A stretch of 64,000 nt of DNA from Megalonaias nervosa (GCA_016617855.1 JAECUM010000832.1:124001-188000), one strand, 5' to 3'. Shown: positions 50,101 through 53,746, counted from the stretch's first letter. The notes: a model not told the origin generated them from the sequence alone. Numbers and translations: made by a program.

Positions 50101-50206
50101 TATACGATACCTCACGGTTACAGGTTCCAGTCACTAAAATCAATGACACCAACTCAAAAAGGTTTGTAACCGTCCACAAACTCAGTACACAAAAACCCCA
50201 CATCAT
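1351..50206 (-). CDS. Partial multi-exon gene, IL-17 receptor-like ectodomain (gene-level entry)
   Basis: Proposed exons, in minus-strand order: 50111-50206, 44014-44049, 39648-39684, 20069-20224, 15884-15999, 13855-13897, 2554-2723, 1649-1687 and 1351-1379. The first seven total 654 nt (218 codons) and join in one open frame with AG/GT borders and compatible phases at all six junctions. The join from 2554-2723 to 1649-1687 is not phase-compatible, so an exon or a splice site is missing there. The peptide starts with a signal peptide. It then carries a motif L-E-G-F-E-L followed by a Cys, a second-domain motif V-S-L-x5-P-P-A-E-F, and V-I-P-G-Q-Y. From memory these match IL17RA/IL17RD fibronectin-like domains D1 and D2, receptors for IL-17 cytokines at the cell surface. 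About 70 residues of D1 seem to be missing between 15884 and 13897. Membrane and SEFIR exons would lie left of the window. Alternative: another fibronectin-type receptor. No transcript evidence is available. Confidence 0.5.
1649..1687 (-). CDS. Exon 8 (tentative): Cys-containing micro-exon
   Basis: 39 nt with acceptor TCATATTTAG and donor CAG before GTGATA. Read after two leading bases it gives CTNRLHSQCQST plus one base. The paired cysteines just before the PG-Y motif would suit IL-17 receptor D2. It does not join in phase to the exon at 2554-2723, so another exon or a different splice site is needed. Confidence 0.3.
1940..2535. repeat. Compound TG microsatellite / ATGTCCATGCATATTTCT array
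   Basis: Alternating (TG)n runs of 4-20 units and a conserved 18-bp block ATGTCCATGCATATTTCT, about 20 blocks. The longest pure TG run is near 2337-2377. All frames stay open on both strands because neither part holds a stop. The alternating purine-pyrimidine runs have Z-DNA potential. Confidence 0.95.
2554..2723 (-). CDS. Exon 7: fibronectin-like D2 exon
   Basis: 170 nt (2 + 56 codons). The acceptor is GTCAATACAG. I chose the donor ACT before GTAAGG over the weaker CCT before GTGACA. It encodes a strand pair with QVSLVFKKPPAEFSF and then TEFEVTLMPLP, a typical fibronectin type III B-C strand pattern that matches the V-S-F-x4-P-x2-F-x-F segment of IL17RD D2 (from memory). The donor is only about 25 bp from the TG-rich minisatellite, and the ORF runs on into the repeat, which is not coding. 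Confidence 0.6.
3040..3780. repeat. ~130-bp tandem repeat with GTGACCTTTGACC core (left part)
   Basis: Six diverged copies, each with a pyrimidine stretch (TTCTTCTTTCAGTCA), a core like TGACCTTGACCTTTGACC, then AAATCAATAGGCTTCTTCC and a CCATCCACAAA box. The array resumes at 11283-11440, on the other side of the DIRS element. The same family occurs at 21860-22170. Confidence 0.85.
3785..3985. repeat. DIRS inverted terminal repeat, element 3' end
   Basis: Contains ATACTTACCCATGGCTATTG, GATGTGCATACATCCTCCC and GGTATGTTATGTGCAAA. The reverse complements of these blocks appear in the same order at 11090-11265. The outer bases differ between the two ends, as in DIRS1. Confidence 0.8.
4027..4140. 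repeat. DIRS internal complementary region (ICR)
   Basis: 4027-4063 (ACAATAGCCATGGGTAAGTA...) is the reverse complement of the left outer end (from 3787). 4095-4138 (AGCAGCAATAGCTTACCC...) is the reverse complement of the right outer end (about 11228-11275). This is the expected bridge across the two ends of a circle. It adjoins the 3' ITR, as DIRS1 structure requires. Confidence 0.75.
4229..5671 (-). pseudogene. DIRS tyrosine recombinase, split by minisatellite
   Basis: This would catalyse insertion of the circular DNA copy. The N-terminal core-binding region (5671-5339) contains KVYDTRWRILCDWCSR and SVAAFLLFLFEN. After the 40-bp array the frame continues as KKCSVSAIKGYRATISKML (about 5006-4880), then WNLSCVLWSLTKPPMNHL (4848-4621). 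The C-terminal part (4531-4229) has SPQIKGAYQSLTVRDLSF, KADEVQAVATSWAYL and SHTTFSSFYLHSL. The Tyr in TFSSFYL is the probable nucleophile. The pieces lie in different frames, so the enzyme is inactive. Assignment is by recognition of DIRS recombinase motifs. Confidence 0.75.
4939..5380. repeat. 40-bp minisatellite inside recombinase gene
   Basis: Eleven copies of AGCCCTTGATAGTGGATACA + GAGCATTTTTTGTTTTCATT; the nine from 5021 on are almost identical. The minus strand of one unit encodes the recombinase segment ENKKCSVSTIKG. The array is therefore a tandem amplification of the gene's own sequence, and 40 bp is not a multiple of three. Confidence 0.95.
5700..6397 (-). pseudogene. DIRS RNase H domain and following linker
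   Basis: RNase H would remove the RNA template. 6397-6122 encodes FADASDSGWGAQL (first catalytic Asp), INNLEMKAVYLAF (Glu) and VFSDNTSVVAYL (second Asp), so three acidic residues are preserved. The stretch continues in other frames as NVLADSLAKTGRAILTEWTL (about 6030-5950) and DLFTTRLNKRLPFYFSPVPD (5915-5727), the usual DIRS region between RNase H and recombinase. I could not see a separate methyltransferase domain, which some DIRS elements carry. Confidence 0.75.
6541..7310 (-). pseudogene. DIRS reverse transcriptase, degenerate
   Basis: Contains SNLVKLKEEVHILLQKGAVK near the start, then HISIFLLHCKYLQFCLEQEF, LFGISSARRIFTQVIGIVVG, and a catalytic box YFDNWLI where DIRS elements normally have Y-x-D-D-W-L. 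The second Asp is therefore replaced by Asn, which would kill polymerisation. Continues in another frame from 6771 to 6541 (ending near FVSSTVLVPSGNL). Lies directly downstream of ORF1 in the element's orientation. Confidence 0.7.
7566..9593 (-). pseudogene. DIRS ORF1 (gag-like), several frameshifts
   Basis: The start at 9593 opens with a zinc-binding-like pattern D-T-H-P-D-C-x2-C-x2-C-x5-C-x2-C-x2-W, typical of DIRS ORF1 N-termini. The frame then shifts through 9568-8993, 8737-8456, 8517-8212 and 8129-7566. The last segment (SKISWHALSVSMALSAEF... to FKQTQP) is the long gag-like C-terminal part. It would encode the structural nucleic-acid-binding protein. A 48-bp in-frame repeat sits at 8990-9335. 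Confidence 0.65.
8990..9335. repeat. 48-bp repeat within ORF1 (16-residue peptide repeat)
   Basis: On the minus strand at least five imperfect units of 16 residues of the form M-L-L-P-P-I-x-E-x-M-H-x4-S follow one another. Divergence between units shows it is old. The period keeps the reading frame, unlike the 40-bp array. Confidence 0.8.
9600..11090. other. DIRS 5' non-coding region
   Basis: Between ORF1 and the 5' ITR I see no ORF with a recognisable domain. 10020-10580 holds CpG-containing sequence with a TTCTAGAA palindrome and an AATAAA near 10497, which looks like an LTR or 3'-UTR fragment but has no defined ends. Confidence 0.4.
11090..11282. repeat. DIRS inverted terminal repeat, element 5' end
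   Basis: Reverse complement of 3785-3985 with about 80-85% identity by eye. Shared blocks include TTTGCACATAACATACCAGAG and GGGAGGATGTATGCACATCA; the outermost bases are GCTATTGCCGCCACTAAAAG. Confidence 0.8.
11283..11440. repeat. ~130-bp tandem repeat (right part, continued after DIRS)
   Basis: CAATCCATATAGG..., a pyrimidine tract, then CAGTAACCTGGACCTTTGAG and AATCAATATGGTTCTTCCTT match the units at 3040-3780. This shows that the DIRS element inserted within the array. Confidence 0.75.
11842..12400. repeat. Tandem array, 49-bp then 48-bp units
   Basis: Five units with CCCCTTCTTCTGTGGCAAAT + TATTTAGAATTTTTA, then about six related units with CCCTGCTTCTGTGGCAATTA + ATTACAACTGTTAGA. The two halves are diverged subfamilies of one repeat. 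Confidence 0.9.
12421..13380. other. Unannotated intronic stretch
   Basis: No convincing exon. A plus-strand 60-codon ORF at 12930-13112 has no recognisable domain. A minus-strand 62-codon ORF at 12644-12832 likewise. Confidence 0.5.
13380..13826. repeat. 59-bp tandem array with alternating dimer structure
   Basis: Eight units of GGATATCACTAAGTTATCAA + ACTGAGATCATGTTTTACAA + GGATGATATTCARYATGTT. Units alternate strictly between CAATATG and CAGCATG, so the true repeat is a 118-bp dimer x4. Confidence 0.95.
13855..13897 (-). CDS. Exon 6 (tentative): 43-nt micro-exon
   Basis: It encodes MLSPQSKLNIASAN plus one base. The acceptor CTACCCTTTTCACAG is excellent and the donor is AATG before GTAATT. 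Its phases (0 in, 1 out) fit both neighbours, and the P-x5-L-N-I spacing resembles the IL17RD linker before D2. It lies about 29 bp from the end of the 59-bp tandem array. Weak because it is so short. Confidence 0.35.
14595..14820. repeat. 35-bp tandem array
   Basis: Six units of GTGACAAGTGTCAATGGACC + ATTACAGTGATGCAT; the last two are diverged. Confidence 0.9.
14821..15883. other. Unannotated intronic stretch
   Basis: AT-rich, no repeat or domain seen. The plus-strand ORF at 15679-15960 overlaps the minus-strand exon 5 and is taken as chance. Confidence 0.5.
15884..15999 (-). CDS. Exon 5: receptor D1 exon with LEGFEL motif
   Basis: 116 nt (2 + 38 codons). The acceptor is TTTATTTTAG, the donor is GAGAG before GTAGCC. 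It encodes NVSNLEGFELRYVNSLVFGE followed by SCRIVDLSNQTLVPENRE. The L-E-G-x-E-L ... C-R pattern closely resembles the D1 strand of IL17RA and the L-K-G-F-R ... C stretch of IL17RD (from memory). There are two sequons (NVS, NQT). The 40-bp satellite begins about 60 bp beyond the acceptor. Confidence 0.65.
16060..18255. repeat. Large 40/33-bp satellite array
   Basis: About 55 units built on ACAAAGTAGACTGTATAGCT + TGTTGCTACACTGTGTATCA (40 bp), with a 33-bp form lacking the TGTTGCT block and variants GCTGATGTATCA and GCTCCA. Blocks about 601 bp apart are near duplicates. Confidence 0.95.
18260..19265. other. Unannotated intronic stretch
   Basis: AT-rich, only short ORFs (60-64 codons) without recognisable domains. 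Confidence 0.5.
19270..19555. repeat. ~47-bp tandem array
   Basis: Six units around TAACCCTTTAACTGTATGGA + GACATTTACCCCTCATAGTA; the second half is diverged. Confidence 0.85.
19733..19980. repeat. ~62-bp tandem array
   Basis: Four units with GGCCTGTTTTTCTGTGAAAA and AACAAAATGTATTTTGTTCT; spacing 59, 63 and 62 bp. It ends about 90 bp from the donor of exon 4. Confidence 0.9.
20069..20224 (-). CDS. Exon 4: receptor ectodomain exon
   Basis: 156 nt (2 + 51 codons + 1). The acceptor is CTTGTTTTCTAG and the donor is AGTG before GTAAGAATC, both strong. It encodes ...CMLPQLSDLHPGLYQP... through ...YGLNITFMPPMS. It contains two N-glycosylation sequons (ENST and LNIT) and a Pro-rich stretch, as expected for a secreted or extracellular domain. 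The spacing of Cys, Pro-rich loop and the NITF strand recalls the start of domain D1 of IL-17 receptors. Confidence 0.65.
20830..21680. repeat. Diverged ~145-bp tandem repeat
   Basis: About five old copies, each with TTTTTAGTAATGRTG, GATGGTGRATCAACATCATT, a CTGAAAGACTTTCATGC-like box and AATTTGGTCAAATTCTG. The AATTTGG-type box looks like a repeat common in molluscan genomes (recalled, not checked). Confidence 0.65.
21860..22170. repeat. ~125-bp repeat with GTGACCTTTGACC core (second locus)
   Basis: Three units with TGACCCTGACCTTTGAC, CAGTGACCTTTGACCTCAAA and AATGACCTTGACCTTTGGAC cores, followed by CTTCTTCCTGA-type and CCATCCACAAG boxes. Same family as 3040-3780. Confidence 0.8.
22557..22855 (+). 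mobile_element. SINE copy lacking tRNA head
   Basis: Starts at AAAGACTTATAAAATGTTAC and runs through GCTCAACATTAAGAGGTTAG, AATGTGACTGGGTGGGACAT, CATGATGCCCCAGTGCTAGA and TGACTGAAAAATTGTTAAAG to an (AC)n tail. Same body as the full copy at 44254-45664. The tRNA-like part is missing. Confidence 0.8.
23395..23600. repeat. C-rich minisatellite with G-quadruplex potential
   Basis: Repeats of CACCCCCATTACTGCATATTCTA and an alternate CCCAACCCCAGTACTATAT form. Strong strand asymmetry. Minus strand of 23431-23454 has four G-runs of three or more separated by 1-3 bases. Confidence 0.85.
23601..24230. other. Unannotated intronic stretch
   Basis: No repeat or domain recognised. Confidence 0.5.
24234..24485. 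repeat. 36-bp array of inverted AGGTCA half-sites
   Basis: Seven units at exact 36-bp spacing (half-site palindromes start at 24243, 24279, 24315, 24351, 24387, 24423 and 24459). Palindromes read AGGTCATTATGACAT or AGGTCCTTATGACCT, i.e. close to the estrogen-response-element layout AGGTCAnnnTGACCT. The two types mostly alternate. Confidence 0.9.
24525..24745. repeat. 31-bp tandem array
   Basis: Seven units of GAGTGTTTGCAAGAGTACTG + CATCATGCCAT. Confidence 0.9.
24930..25830. other. Unannotated stretch with a CTTAC microsatellite
   Basis: Mostly unique-looking AT-rich sequence. A (CCTTA)n run lies at about 25644-25678. Confidence 0.6.
25834..27530 (-). pseudogene. Possible DIRS-like ORF1 remnant
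   Basis: The minus strand at 27530-27144 opens with D-LLLTCLACSRC, a later Cys, and then a Pro/Ser-rich stretch SPPPPPPSDVSSAHG. The Cys spacing and order resemble the ORF1 N-terminus of the DIRS element at 3785-11282. Further minus-strand frames at 27243-26962, 26395-26162 and 26145-25834 could be the rest, broken by frameshifts and by the 41-bp array. No RT or terminal repeats seen. Could also be another retroelement. Confidence 0.35.
26281..26523. repeat. 41-bp tandem array
   Basis: Six units of TAGCATGCTGAAAGGTGCCA + ACTGATGGGCCAAGGAATGAA. Sits inside the possible ORF1 remnant, and the minus frame runs through it as ...GPSVGTFQHAI.... Confidence 0.95.
27925..28020. repeat. 26-bp tandem array
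   Basis: Four units of AACATTAATGTGATTGGGCA + ATGTAT. Confidence 0.9.
28341..28700 (+). mobile_element. Possible second, diverged tRNA-derived repeat
   Basis: TAGTCGAGTGG (28343-28353) fits a pol III A box, and GGGTTAGATTCC about 45 bp later is a decayed B box. The rest does not match the other SINEs in the window. Weak. Confidence 0.35.
28775..29102 (+). mobile_element. tRNA-derived SINE with (CA)n tail
   Basis: The B box GGTTCGAACCC is at 28814-28824. The body is ACAGTTGCCTCACTTAAGGC, AGTGTTAGGACTGGTTGGCC, AATGTGACTGGGTGGGACAT, and a tail TGACTGAAAATTTTTTAAAG then (CA)n. The A-box half (TAAGATTGTCCACC) is decayed. Confidence 0.85.
29103..29900. other. Unannotated stretch with a ~186-bp spaced duplication
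   Basis: ATTAAAGCACATCATCTTTG + CTAGGAAAAGAGTGTTGATC occurs near 29671 and again near 29857. Otherwise nothing. Confidence 0.6.
29925..31790. repeat. ~40-bp array, two subfamilies with higher-order structure
   Basis: 29925-30600 uses CCTTGACATATGTAACTAGC + CAAAACAGTGTACACAA. 30650-31740 uses TGTAGCTATCCAAAACAGTG + TACACATCACTCTTGACCAA. A marker block GTGCCCTGTTGATCCACTTC recurs at about 30197, 30607 and 30957, with a remnant at 31750. From 31101 units are organised in a 199-bp supercycle. Confidence 0.95.
32085..32400. repeat. Two short arrays (~19 bp and ~22 bp)
   Basis: 32085-32150: CACCTTTCTAACGATTAT x4. 32270-32400: GTTTTCAAGGAATCCATAAG x6. Confidence 0.8.
32401..33304. other. Unannotated stretch
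   Basis: AT-rich. Minus-strand ORFs of 77 and 91 codons at 32721-33251 have no recognisable domain. Confidence 0.5.
33317..33479 (-). mobile_element. Truncated SINE with 12-bp target duplication
   Basis: Only the 3' body and tail are present, from GTGTGTG through TTTTTCAGTCATATCACTAT and GCATGATGTCCCACTCAGTC to GACCAGTCCC. Flanked by ATTTTAAATCTG at 33305-33316 and 33480-33491, so it inserted already truncated at the 5' end. Confidence 0.85.
33650..33940. repeat. Irregular TTACATTATGTAATT repeat
   Basis: About twelve copies of TTACATTATGTAATTAAGTG or shorter forms at 18-30 bp spacing. Many are self-complementary (TTACATAATGTAA-like). Confidence 0.75.
33941..35190. other. Unannotated stretch
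   Basis: No ORF of note. A short two- to three-fold repeat of GGCCCCAAACC / GAGGAAAGGCCC lies at 34460-34570. Confidence 0.5.
35195..35815. mobile_element. piggyBac-like MITE with TTAA duplications
   Basis: 621 bp bounded by terminal inverted repeats CTCATTAACCCCTGG and CCAGGGGTTAATGAG, each flanked by TTAA (35191-35194 and 35816-35819). TTAA target duplication is the piggyBac signature. No transposase ORF inside, so non-autonomous. Confidence 0.75.
35825..36175. repeat. 29-bp tandem array
   Basis: About twelve units of GAACACAAAATGAATAGTTT + TGAGGGCCT, increasingly diverged rightward. Begins almost directly at the MITE's right end. Confidence 0.9.
36290..36535. repeat. 47-bp tandem array
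   Basis: Five units of CATGTTGATATGACCACCCA + TTCAGGAAGATGTGACAACA. Confidence 0.95.
36540..37620. other. Unannotated stretch
   Basis: Short ORFs only (70 and 94 codons), no recognisable domain. Confidence 0.5.
37622..37843. repeat. Imperfect foldback element (~100-bp arms)
   Basis: Left arm (ATAGTTTGTTCTACACAGCA ... CTCAGTAAATCTTCA ... TACCTAATT) pairs with the right arm (AATTAGGTAG ... TTTACTGAGTTAA ... GTGTGGAATGAACTATAG) around a ~25-base loop. MITE-like; no clear target duplication. Confidence 0.65.
37850..38585. other. Unannotated stretch
   Basis: A minus-strand 82-codon ORF at 38177-38425 has no recognisable domain. A short (GTT)n run lies near 37971. Confidence 0.5.
38590..39631. 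repeat. 54-bp tandem array
   Basis: About twenty units of AAGAGAGTAATTACACTGGA + AGATACATTTACTGAAGCAT + ATCTGTCAAGTTAC, variable length later. 54 bp equals 18 codons, so a 102-codon plus ORF runs through the left part. It ends 17 bp from exon 3. Confidence 0.95.
39648..39684 (-). CDS. Exon 3: 37-nt micro-exon between two minisatellites
   Basis: It encodes GIPCAVYSYKEE plus one base. The acceptor is TTTTTTTGCAG and the donor is GAAG before GTATGTTG. The leftover G plus CA of the next exon restores an Ala codon, so the frame is kept. The exon is wedged between the 54-bp array, which ends about 17 bp from the donor, and the 42-bp array, which starts about 85 bp beyond the acceptor. It supplies one Cys of the presumed ectodomain. 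Confidence 0.55.
39770..41265. repeat. 42-bp tandem array
   Basis: About 36 units of GGCCCTCAGTTGGTACTCAA + GTCATTATTCTAATAAATTGTA. A variant block GGCCCTTCTGTTTGTACTCA recurs at 40461 and about 40719, which suggests ~257-bp segmental copying inside the array. Confidence 0.95.
41270..42735. other. Unannotated stretch, possible decayed hAT MITE inside
   Basis: 41711-42001 starts CAGGGCTGGATTA and ends TAAATCCTGCACTG, a possible decayed terminal repeat pair, but no 8-bp duplication flanks it. Otherwise nothing. Confidence 0.35.
42790..43405. repeat. ~20-22-bp polypyrimidine minisatellite
   Basis: About 28 units of CCCTTTCTTTTTTGCATGTT and length variants. The plus strand is almost purely pyrimidine apart from GCATG; the minus strand encodes a Lys/Glu/Met-rich peptide. 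Open in several frames on both strands. Confidence 0.95.
43410..44013. other. Unannotated stretch
   Basis: Nothing recognisable beyond short ORFs. Confidence 0.5.
44014..44049 (-). CDS. Exon 2: 12-residue micro-exon of the receptor-like gene
   Basis: 36 nt, phase 0 to 0, encoding FNQADVTPIDLQ. The acceptor is ...ACTGTTCTAG and the donor is CAG before GTAAGGG, both close to consensus. It reads straight into the next exon (GIPCAVYSYKEE). Confidence 0.5.
44254..45664 (-). mobile_element. Full tRNA-derived SINE split by an LTR insertion
   Basis: Head at 45489-45664: on the minus strand the A box TGGCCTAATAG (45643-45653) and B box GGTTCAATCCC (45599-45609 region) both fit the pol III consensus. 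Tail at 44254-44401 ends in (GT)n. Flanked by a 14-bp duplication GATAACTTTGTATT at 44240-44253 and 45665-45678. The two halves rejoin across the LTR-like element at 44402-45488. Confidence 0.9.
44402..45488 (-). mobile_element. Solo-LTR-like element inside the SINE (copy A)
   Basis: Plus-strand ends TGTAATG...CGTTACA (TG...CA). Homologous over its length to the reverse complement of 51083-52969 but 800 bp shorter through internal deletions. A perfect 5-bp target duplication is not seen, only CAT with a likely 2-base loss. The 72-codon ORF at 44986 is not conserved as a gene. Confidence 0.65.
45679..46145. other. Unannotated stretch
   Basis: AT-rich; nothing recognisable. Confidence 0.5.
46150..46262. 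repeat. 18-bp array
   Basis: GAGTACTACAGCCTTACT repeated about five times with partial copies. Confidence 0.85.
46440..47770. repeat. 53-bp tandem array with length variants
   Basis: About 24 units of AGGATGACAGCATAACATGC + CTTTTGGGGCACAATTAACT + AGGCACTTTGTAT. Early units alternate with longer forms containing ACCCGGTAGGCAC. A five-unit block is duplicated 265 bp apart (47316 and 47581). Confidence 0.95.
48200..48580. repeat. ~148-bp composite tandem repeat
   Basis: TTTAACCTGCTTTCTAAA recurs at 48259, 48406 and 48554. Each cycle holds four related ~37-bp pieces (ATAACCAAAATCATAA-type). Confidence 0.85.
49275..49472 (+). CDS. Hypothetical short ORF with signal-anchor-like segment
   Basis: 65 codons. 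A few basic residues, then a hydrophobic run AFLIAFCIFLFSLFTLV at about residues 17-33, then a polar tail with IIDEIFVIDVSEI. It could be a first exon of a type II membrane protein; the tail faintly recalls the start of GT25-type glycosyltransferases. No partner exon was identified, and the perfect palindrome begins right after it. May be chance. Confidence 0.15.
   Translation: MRSNKKSTHIIWLTKHAFLIAFCIFLFSLFTLVSPPYPQLSVQNSLITSIIDEIFVIDVSEIRGV
49476..49586. repeat. Perfect 54-bp inverted repeat, 3-base loop
   Basis: Left arm 49476-49529 and right arm 49533-49586 are exact reverse complements, centred on CGGTA-TTA-TACCG. The pairing continues outward imperfectly for about 15 more bases (12 of 15). 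No mismatch in 54 bp means recent origin or an assembly artefact. Confidence 0.95.
49600..50110. other. Stretch between the palindrome and exon 1
   Basis: No repeat unit apart from a (TC)n run at 49950-49973. The minus ORF here is the extension of the exon 1 region in another frame. Confidence 0.5.
50111..50206 (-). CDS. Exon 1: signal peptide, start codon
   Basis: 96 nt giving 32 residues, starting with two consecutive ATGs. The first residues are MMWGFCVLSLWTVTNL, followed by a hydrophobic stretch to ...ILVTGTCNRE. This is a good signal peptide with a likely cleavage before Cys-29. The exon ends GAG before GTATCG and joins in phase 0 to the exon at 44014-44049. The start is chosen because this is the only ATG pair opening a hydrophobic leader in phase with the downstream exons. 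No upstream in-frame stop was seen close by, so the start is plausible rather than proven. Confidence 0.45.
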
Positions 50207-50913
50207 GGTCAGTTTATGCTTGCCACTAGCATTTTGACGTTAAGTTGACCCTCTGCTGGTGTGTATTCCAAGCACTACATTTGTCTTCTACGAAGGTACA
50301 AAATATCGTCCCAATAATGAGAGCGATTACACTGTGAGAATGCGGTACGCGGTTTTCACGGTTAACTGTCTTATGTGATAACACTGAGGCACGACATCAA
50401 ATAAGACTTAATTTCGTCTAATTCAACAGTATGAATAAACAAACAATAAGCTGAAAGCTTTCATCAATTACTGAGAGATCTGAATGTGGCCAAGTAATGG
50501 CAGATATTTATTTATTTTAATTGATTTATGGTATATCTTGACACAAAAGGTCCCGATTGGGCAAAAGACATTGCCCGAAATACCCTTTTCCATGCAAATG
50601 AAAACCAAAAATTAGGATTGAACTAGGGTTATAATAGTTGAACTTCAAAAGAGAGGACAGTGAGTGTATCTGTATCAGTATCTACCTGTCATCATCCCCA
50701 AAGGGCGTCGACCTGGGGCGGCAGTCGCCGCCCAAATAATTCGGCAAGATAAAAATCTATGCTTAATAATTCCACTAGTTATCTGGTAGGAATAAACAGG
50801 AAATATGTATAAATATGATATGTTATTTGTCATCTTGCAGATGACGATATTGTAAAACGGCCAGGACATACGAGAAGTGTTAAACAATGCATAACCAGGA
50901 TTATTAGGAAGTG

Positions 50914-50917
<4 letters not shown>

Positions 50918-50992
<75 letters not shown>
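50918..50992. repeat. (TC)n-(TA)n microsatellite
   Basis: About 16 TC followed by about 20 TA dinucleotides. Confidence 0.95.
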
Positions 50993-50994
<2 letters not shown>

Positions 50995-51082
50995 TAGTAA
51001 ATATGACTATATTCGGGCAAAATCTATGATTTTTATCTATTTAAATAGGTTCCAATTTAGAGAAAGATAAATACAAGACATG

Positions 51083-52969
51083 TGTAACGATGCTCCCTCT
51101 GCGCAAAAGAGGGGTGGTTAATTAGATTTGGCCGTCGTTATCTAGAGGGTAACCTCCCTCGATTTTATTGCCCGGAGTGAGTGGATAGATAAAACGTCAA
51201 CAGAGAACTCAGCATAACTACTGAGAAGAAATAATACAATACGAGACCCTTTAGACAAGCGAATAACAATTTAATATCAATAACATATAGTGTCAGCTTC
51301 AATTCAAACAAAATTTACGTTTACAGAATTTCAGTAGCAGTGTTCTATTACTGATTCATTTCATCACGATAACGAGAGTGTGAAACGAGCACAATGTCCA
51401 CGCCTGATTTGCATCACCTAGCGTCGCTTCCTGTCTTTGTCTCCATGTATCCCACGACTTCCCACCTTCACGTGTATACGTTTGATCTTCCTTGATCCTT
51501 CTATCCTAACCGCTTGATCTCTTATCCGGACTTCCGTCTTTCGGACTGTCCCAGACTGTTCCATAGAGCCGTTTCCCTGAAGGACAAGATTACCACTAAG
51601 TCTCTATTTGTATCACCTTTTATATGTATATAAAATTCTCTCACTTTCGTTACTCAGAAAGCATAAACTAGCTATCCAAACACTGCATAAATTCTGACAT
51701 AAGGTGACCTGAACGATTAATGGTCCTTGCAAATTTAGACTGTATTTTGACTAAGGTACAATCATTATCTCTAGTTACAAACGACCCCTGTAATATACAT
51801 CTAAGTGTGACCTAATCTGATAGATCACCACCCTCGCTTCACAGCAACTGACCATAAATTAACACGTGAGCGGTGCATATAAACAAACATTCCCGTATCT
51901 CTCTGCATACGCTACCACATGACTCCTTAGACTGAGTAAGATACATGCTCGATTACTATTGCATAAGATTCTCTAACTTCTAGCTCACGGCAATCTCTAA
52001 CCTACAAGATTCTTTAAGCATTAAAAAATCAGATATAAATATGAAATTATCGTTATAAATAAGAAATTATCGTTAACTCACGATAATCAGTATCGTCCTA
52101 ACAGACAAAGGAAATTAATTCATATAACCCTATGAAATCCTACACATCTGAAAATTTGGATCGTATGCAATCAGTCAATTCTGTCAATGAACTAGTAACT
52201 ATAAAATTAAAGAATAAATTGCATAAACAACTCTAGCATATCAAAAGATTTCCATAAAATCGAATAAACGATGCATATTACGGATCCTAGGTATATCAAA
52301 CACATTTCATAAAACAAAACAACAAATATAAAATTGCATGAAAAATTAAAATTGCGTACATTAATGCTGTTCTTTTCAAGAAAATGTGCGTCATAGCACT
52401 AAAGGCCTGCCTTTGTCTACAAGAGAGCCACCTGGTCCCCTTACTTGTCTTAACGAGGAAAGAACTACTCTTTAGTTTTTCCCCGGAGTCAGTCGAGTCT
52501 CGCTCTCCTTGCAGGAAAATCTCGGACTGAGGAAATTCGCCCAAAGTCGTTACTTTAAATTCAACATTGCTTCCAAGGTGTACGCCTTAAGTTAAACTGA
52601 CCAATCGTAATCAGCCGTTCCTAATTTTTCCCCAAGATAATTATTTCTTTCGTCAGATTTTGACAGCCTAGAATCTGAGAAATACGACGCATACTAACTT
52701 CCTTTTGTTAAATGACCATTTGACATGGTGTTCCCATTAGGCGGTTATGGTCGGCAACTTAAATTTTTACTTTCTCAGGACAGCGTTGCGATGCCCGCAA
52801 TTCTAAATTAGCCGTAGATGCTGGCCTCTCAAATTTAACAACTGACGTGAGGAAAAAGGTCGAAGTGACCCTTCACATAAGACCTTGCTGGCTTGACTGT
52901 AATAAAATTTTAATGTACAATGTATTCAATTTTAAGGTTCAATACTTGCTCAAAATTCGACACATTACA
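51083..52969 (-). mobile_element. Solo-LTR-like element (copy B) with 5-bp target duplication
   Basis: 1887 bp from TGTAACGATGCTCCC to ...CGACACATTACA, flanked by ACATG at 51078-51082 and 52970-52974. TG...CA ends with a 5-bp duplication fit an LTR retrotransposon solo LTR. Its reverse complement aligns with copy A at 44402-45488. Strand is given to match the shared alignment; true transcription direction is unknown. Confidence 0.75.
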
Positions 52970-52971
52970 AC

Positions 52972-53396
52972 ATGCTTACGAAATGTGTTACCGACGATGC
53001 AACGTCCAGTGACGATATGGACTACGGCGTTGCCTTTAACAAGGAAGAAGTTGATAAGGTCAACCTTGCAAGACAGCTAGAGTCATTGAAAGCGCTCGTC
53101 AAAAGTGTAGTTGAGGATGTGAATAGACTCACTATGCAGAACATTGCTGAAATGGTACAAGAGATGAATCCAACCTCTCGCAAACTCTTCTCAGAAGTTG
53201 TTGCTGTGCTAAGTTCATCTTAGTAATGCCAGCTACAAATGGCACAAGTGAAAGATTGTTTTCCGCATTACGAAGAATTGAAACATATTTACGCAGCAGC
53301 ATGACCAGGAATACCTTAATGACGATATACGTTCACAGACAGGCAACGGACAGCATGGACATACGTGCTATCGCAAATGACTTTTGTGAAATCTAA
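52972..53396 (+). pseudogene. hAT transposase C-terminal fragment
   Basis: 52972-53223 encodes RQLESLKALVKSVVEDVNRL and LTMQNIAEMVQEMNPTSRKL. After a frameshift near 53220 it continues as VMPATNGTSERLFSALRRIE and RSSMTRNTLM to a stop at 53396. The A-T-N-x-T-S-E-R-x-F-S-A-L-R-R-I box is the hAT dimerisation domain (ZMYM1-like clade, from memory). It is 5' truncated where the LTR copy B sits, so at most the last part of a transposase survives. Confidence 0.8.
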
Positions 53397-53746
53397 GGAA
53401 ACACGCCAGGCAAGTTTTGGGAAGTTTTAAATCAGAAGTGAAGTGCTACTTTGCTAACGTAAATGTGTTGTTTTAATTAAATATTTAAATCACTTTTTTC
53501 ATGGCTTTATATATTAAATGAAATAAAGAAAAAATAAGGCCTCCCCCCCAACCTGACCCATACCAACTGGAATGGGAAAACCCTTCTCGCACTCAACCCC
53601 TGTCCACTCCGCCTGAGTCTCAAACGTGTTCCAGCGTTCCTCCCCCCCCCCTCCACCATTTCATTTGTAAACATGTTATGGCCTACACCAGTACAACTTA
53701 ATAGCTAACCACTAAATGTTTGCTCCCCCCCACCCCCGAAAATAAT

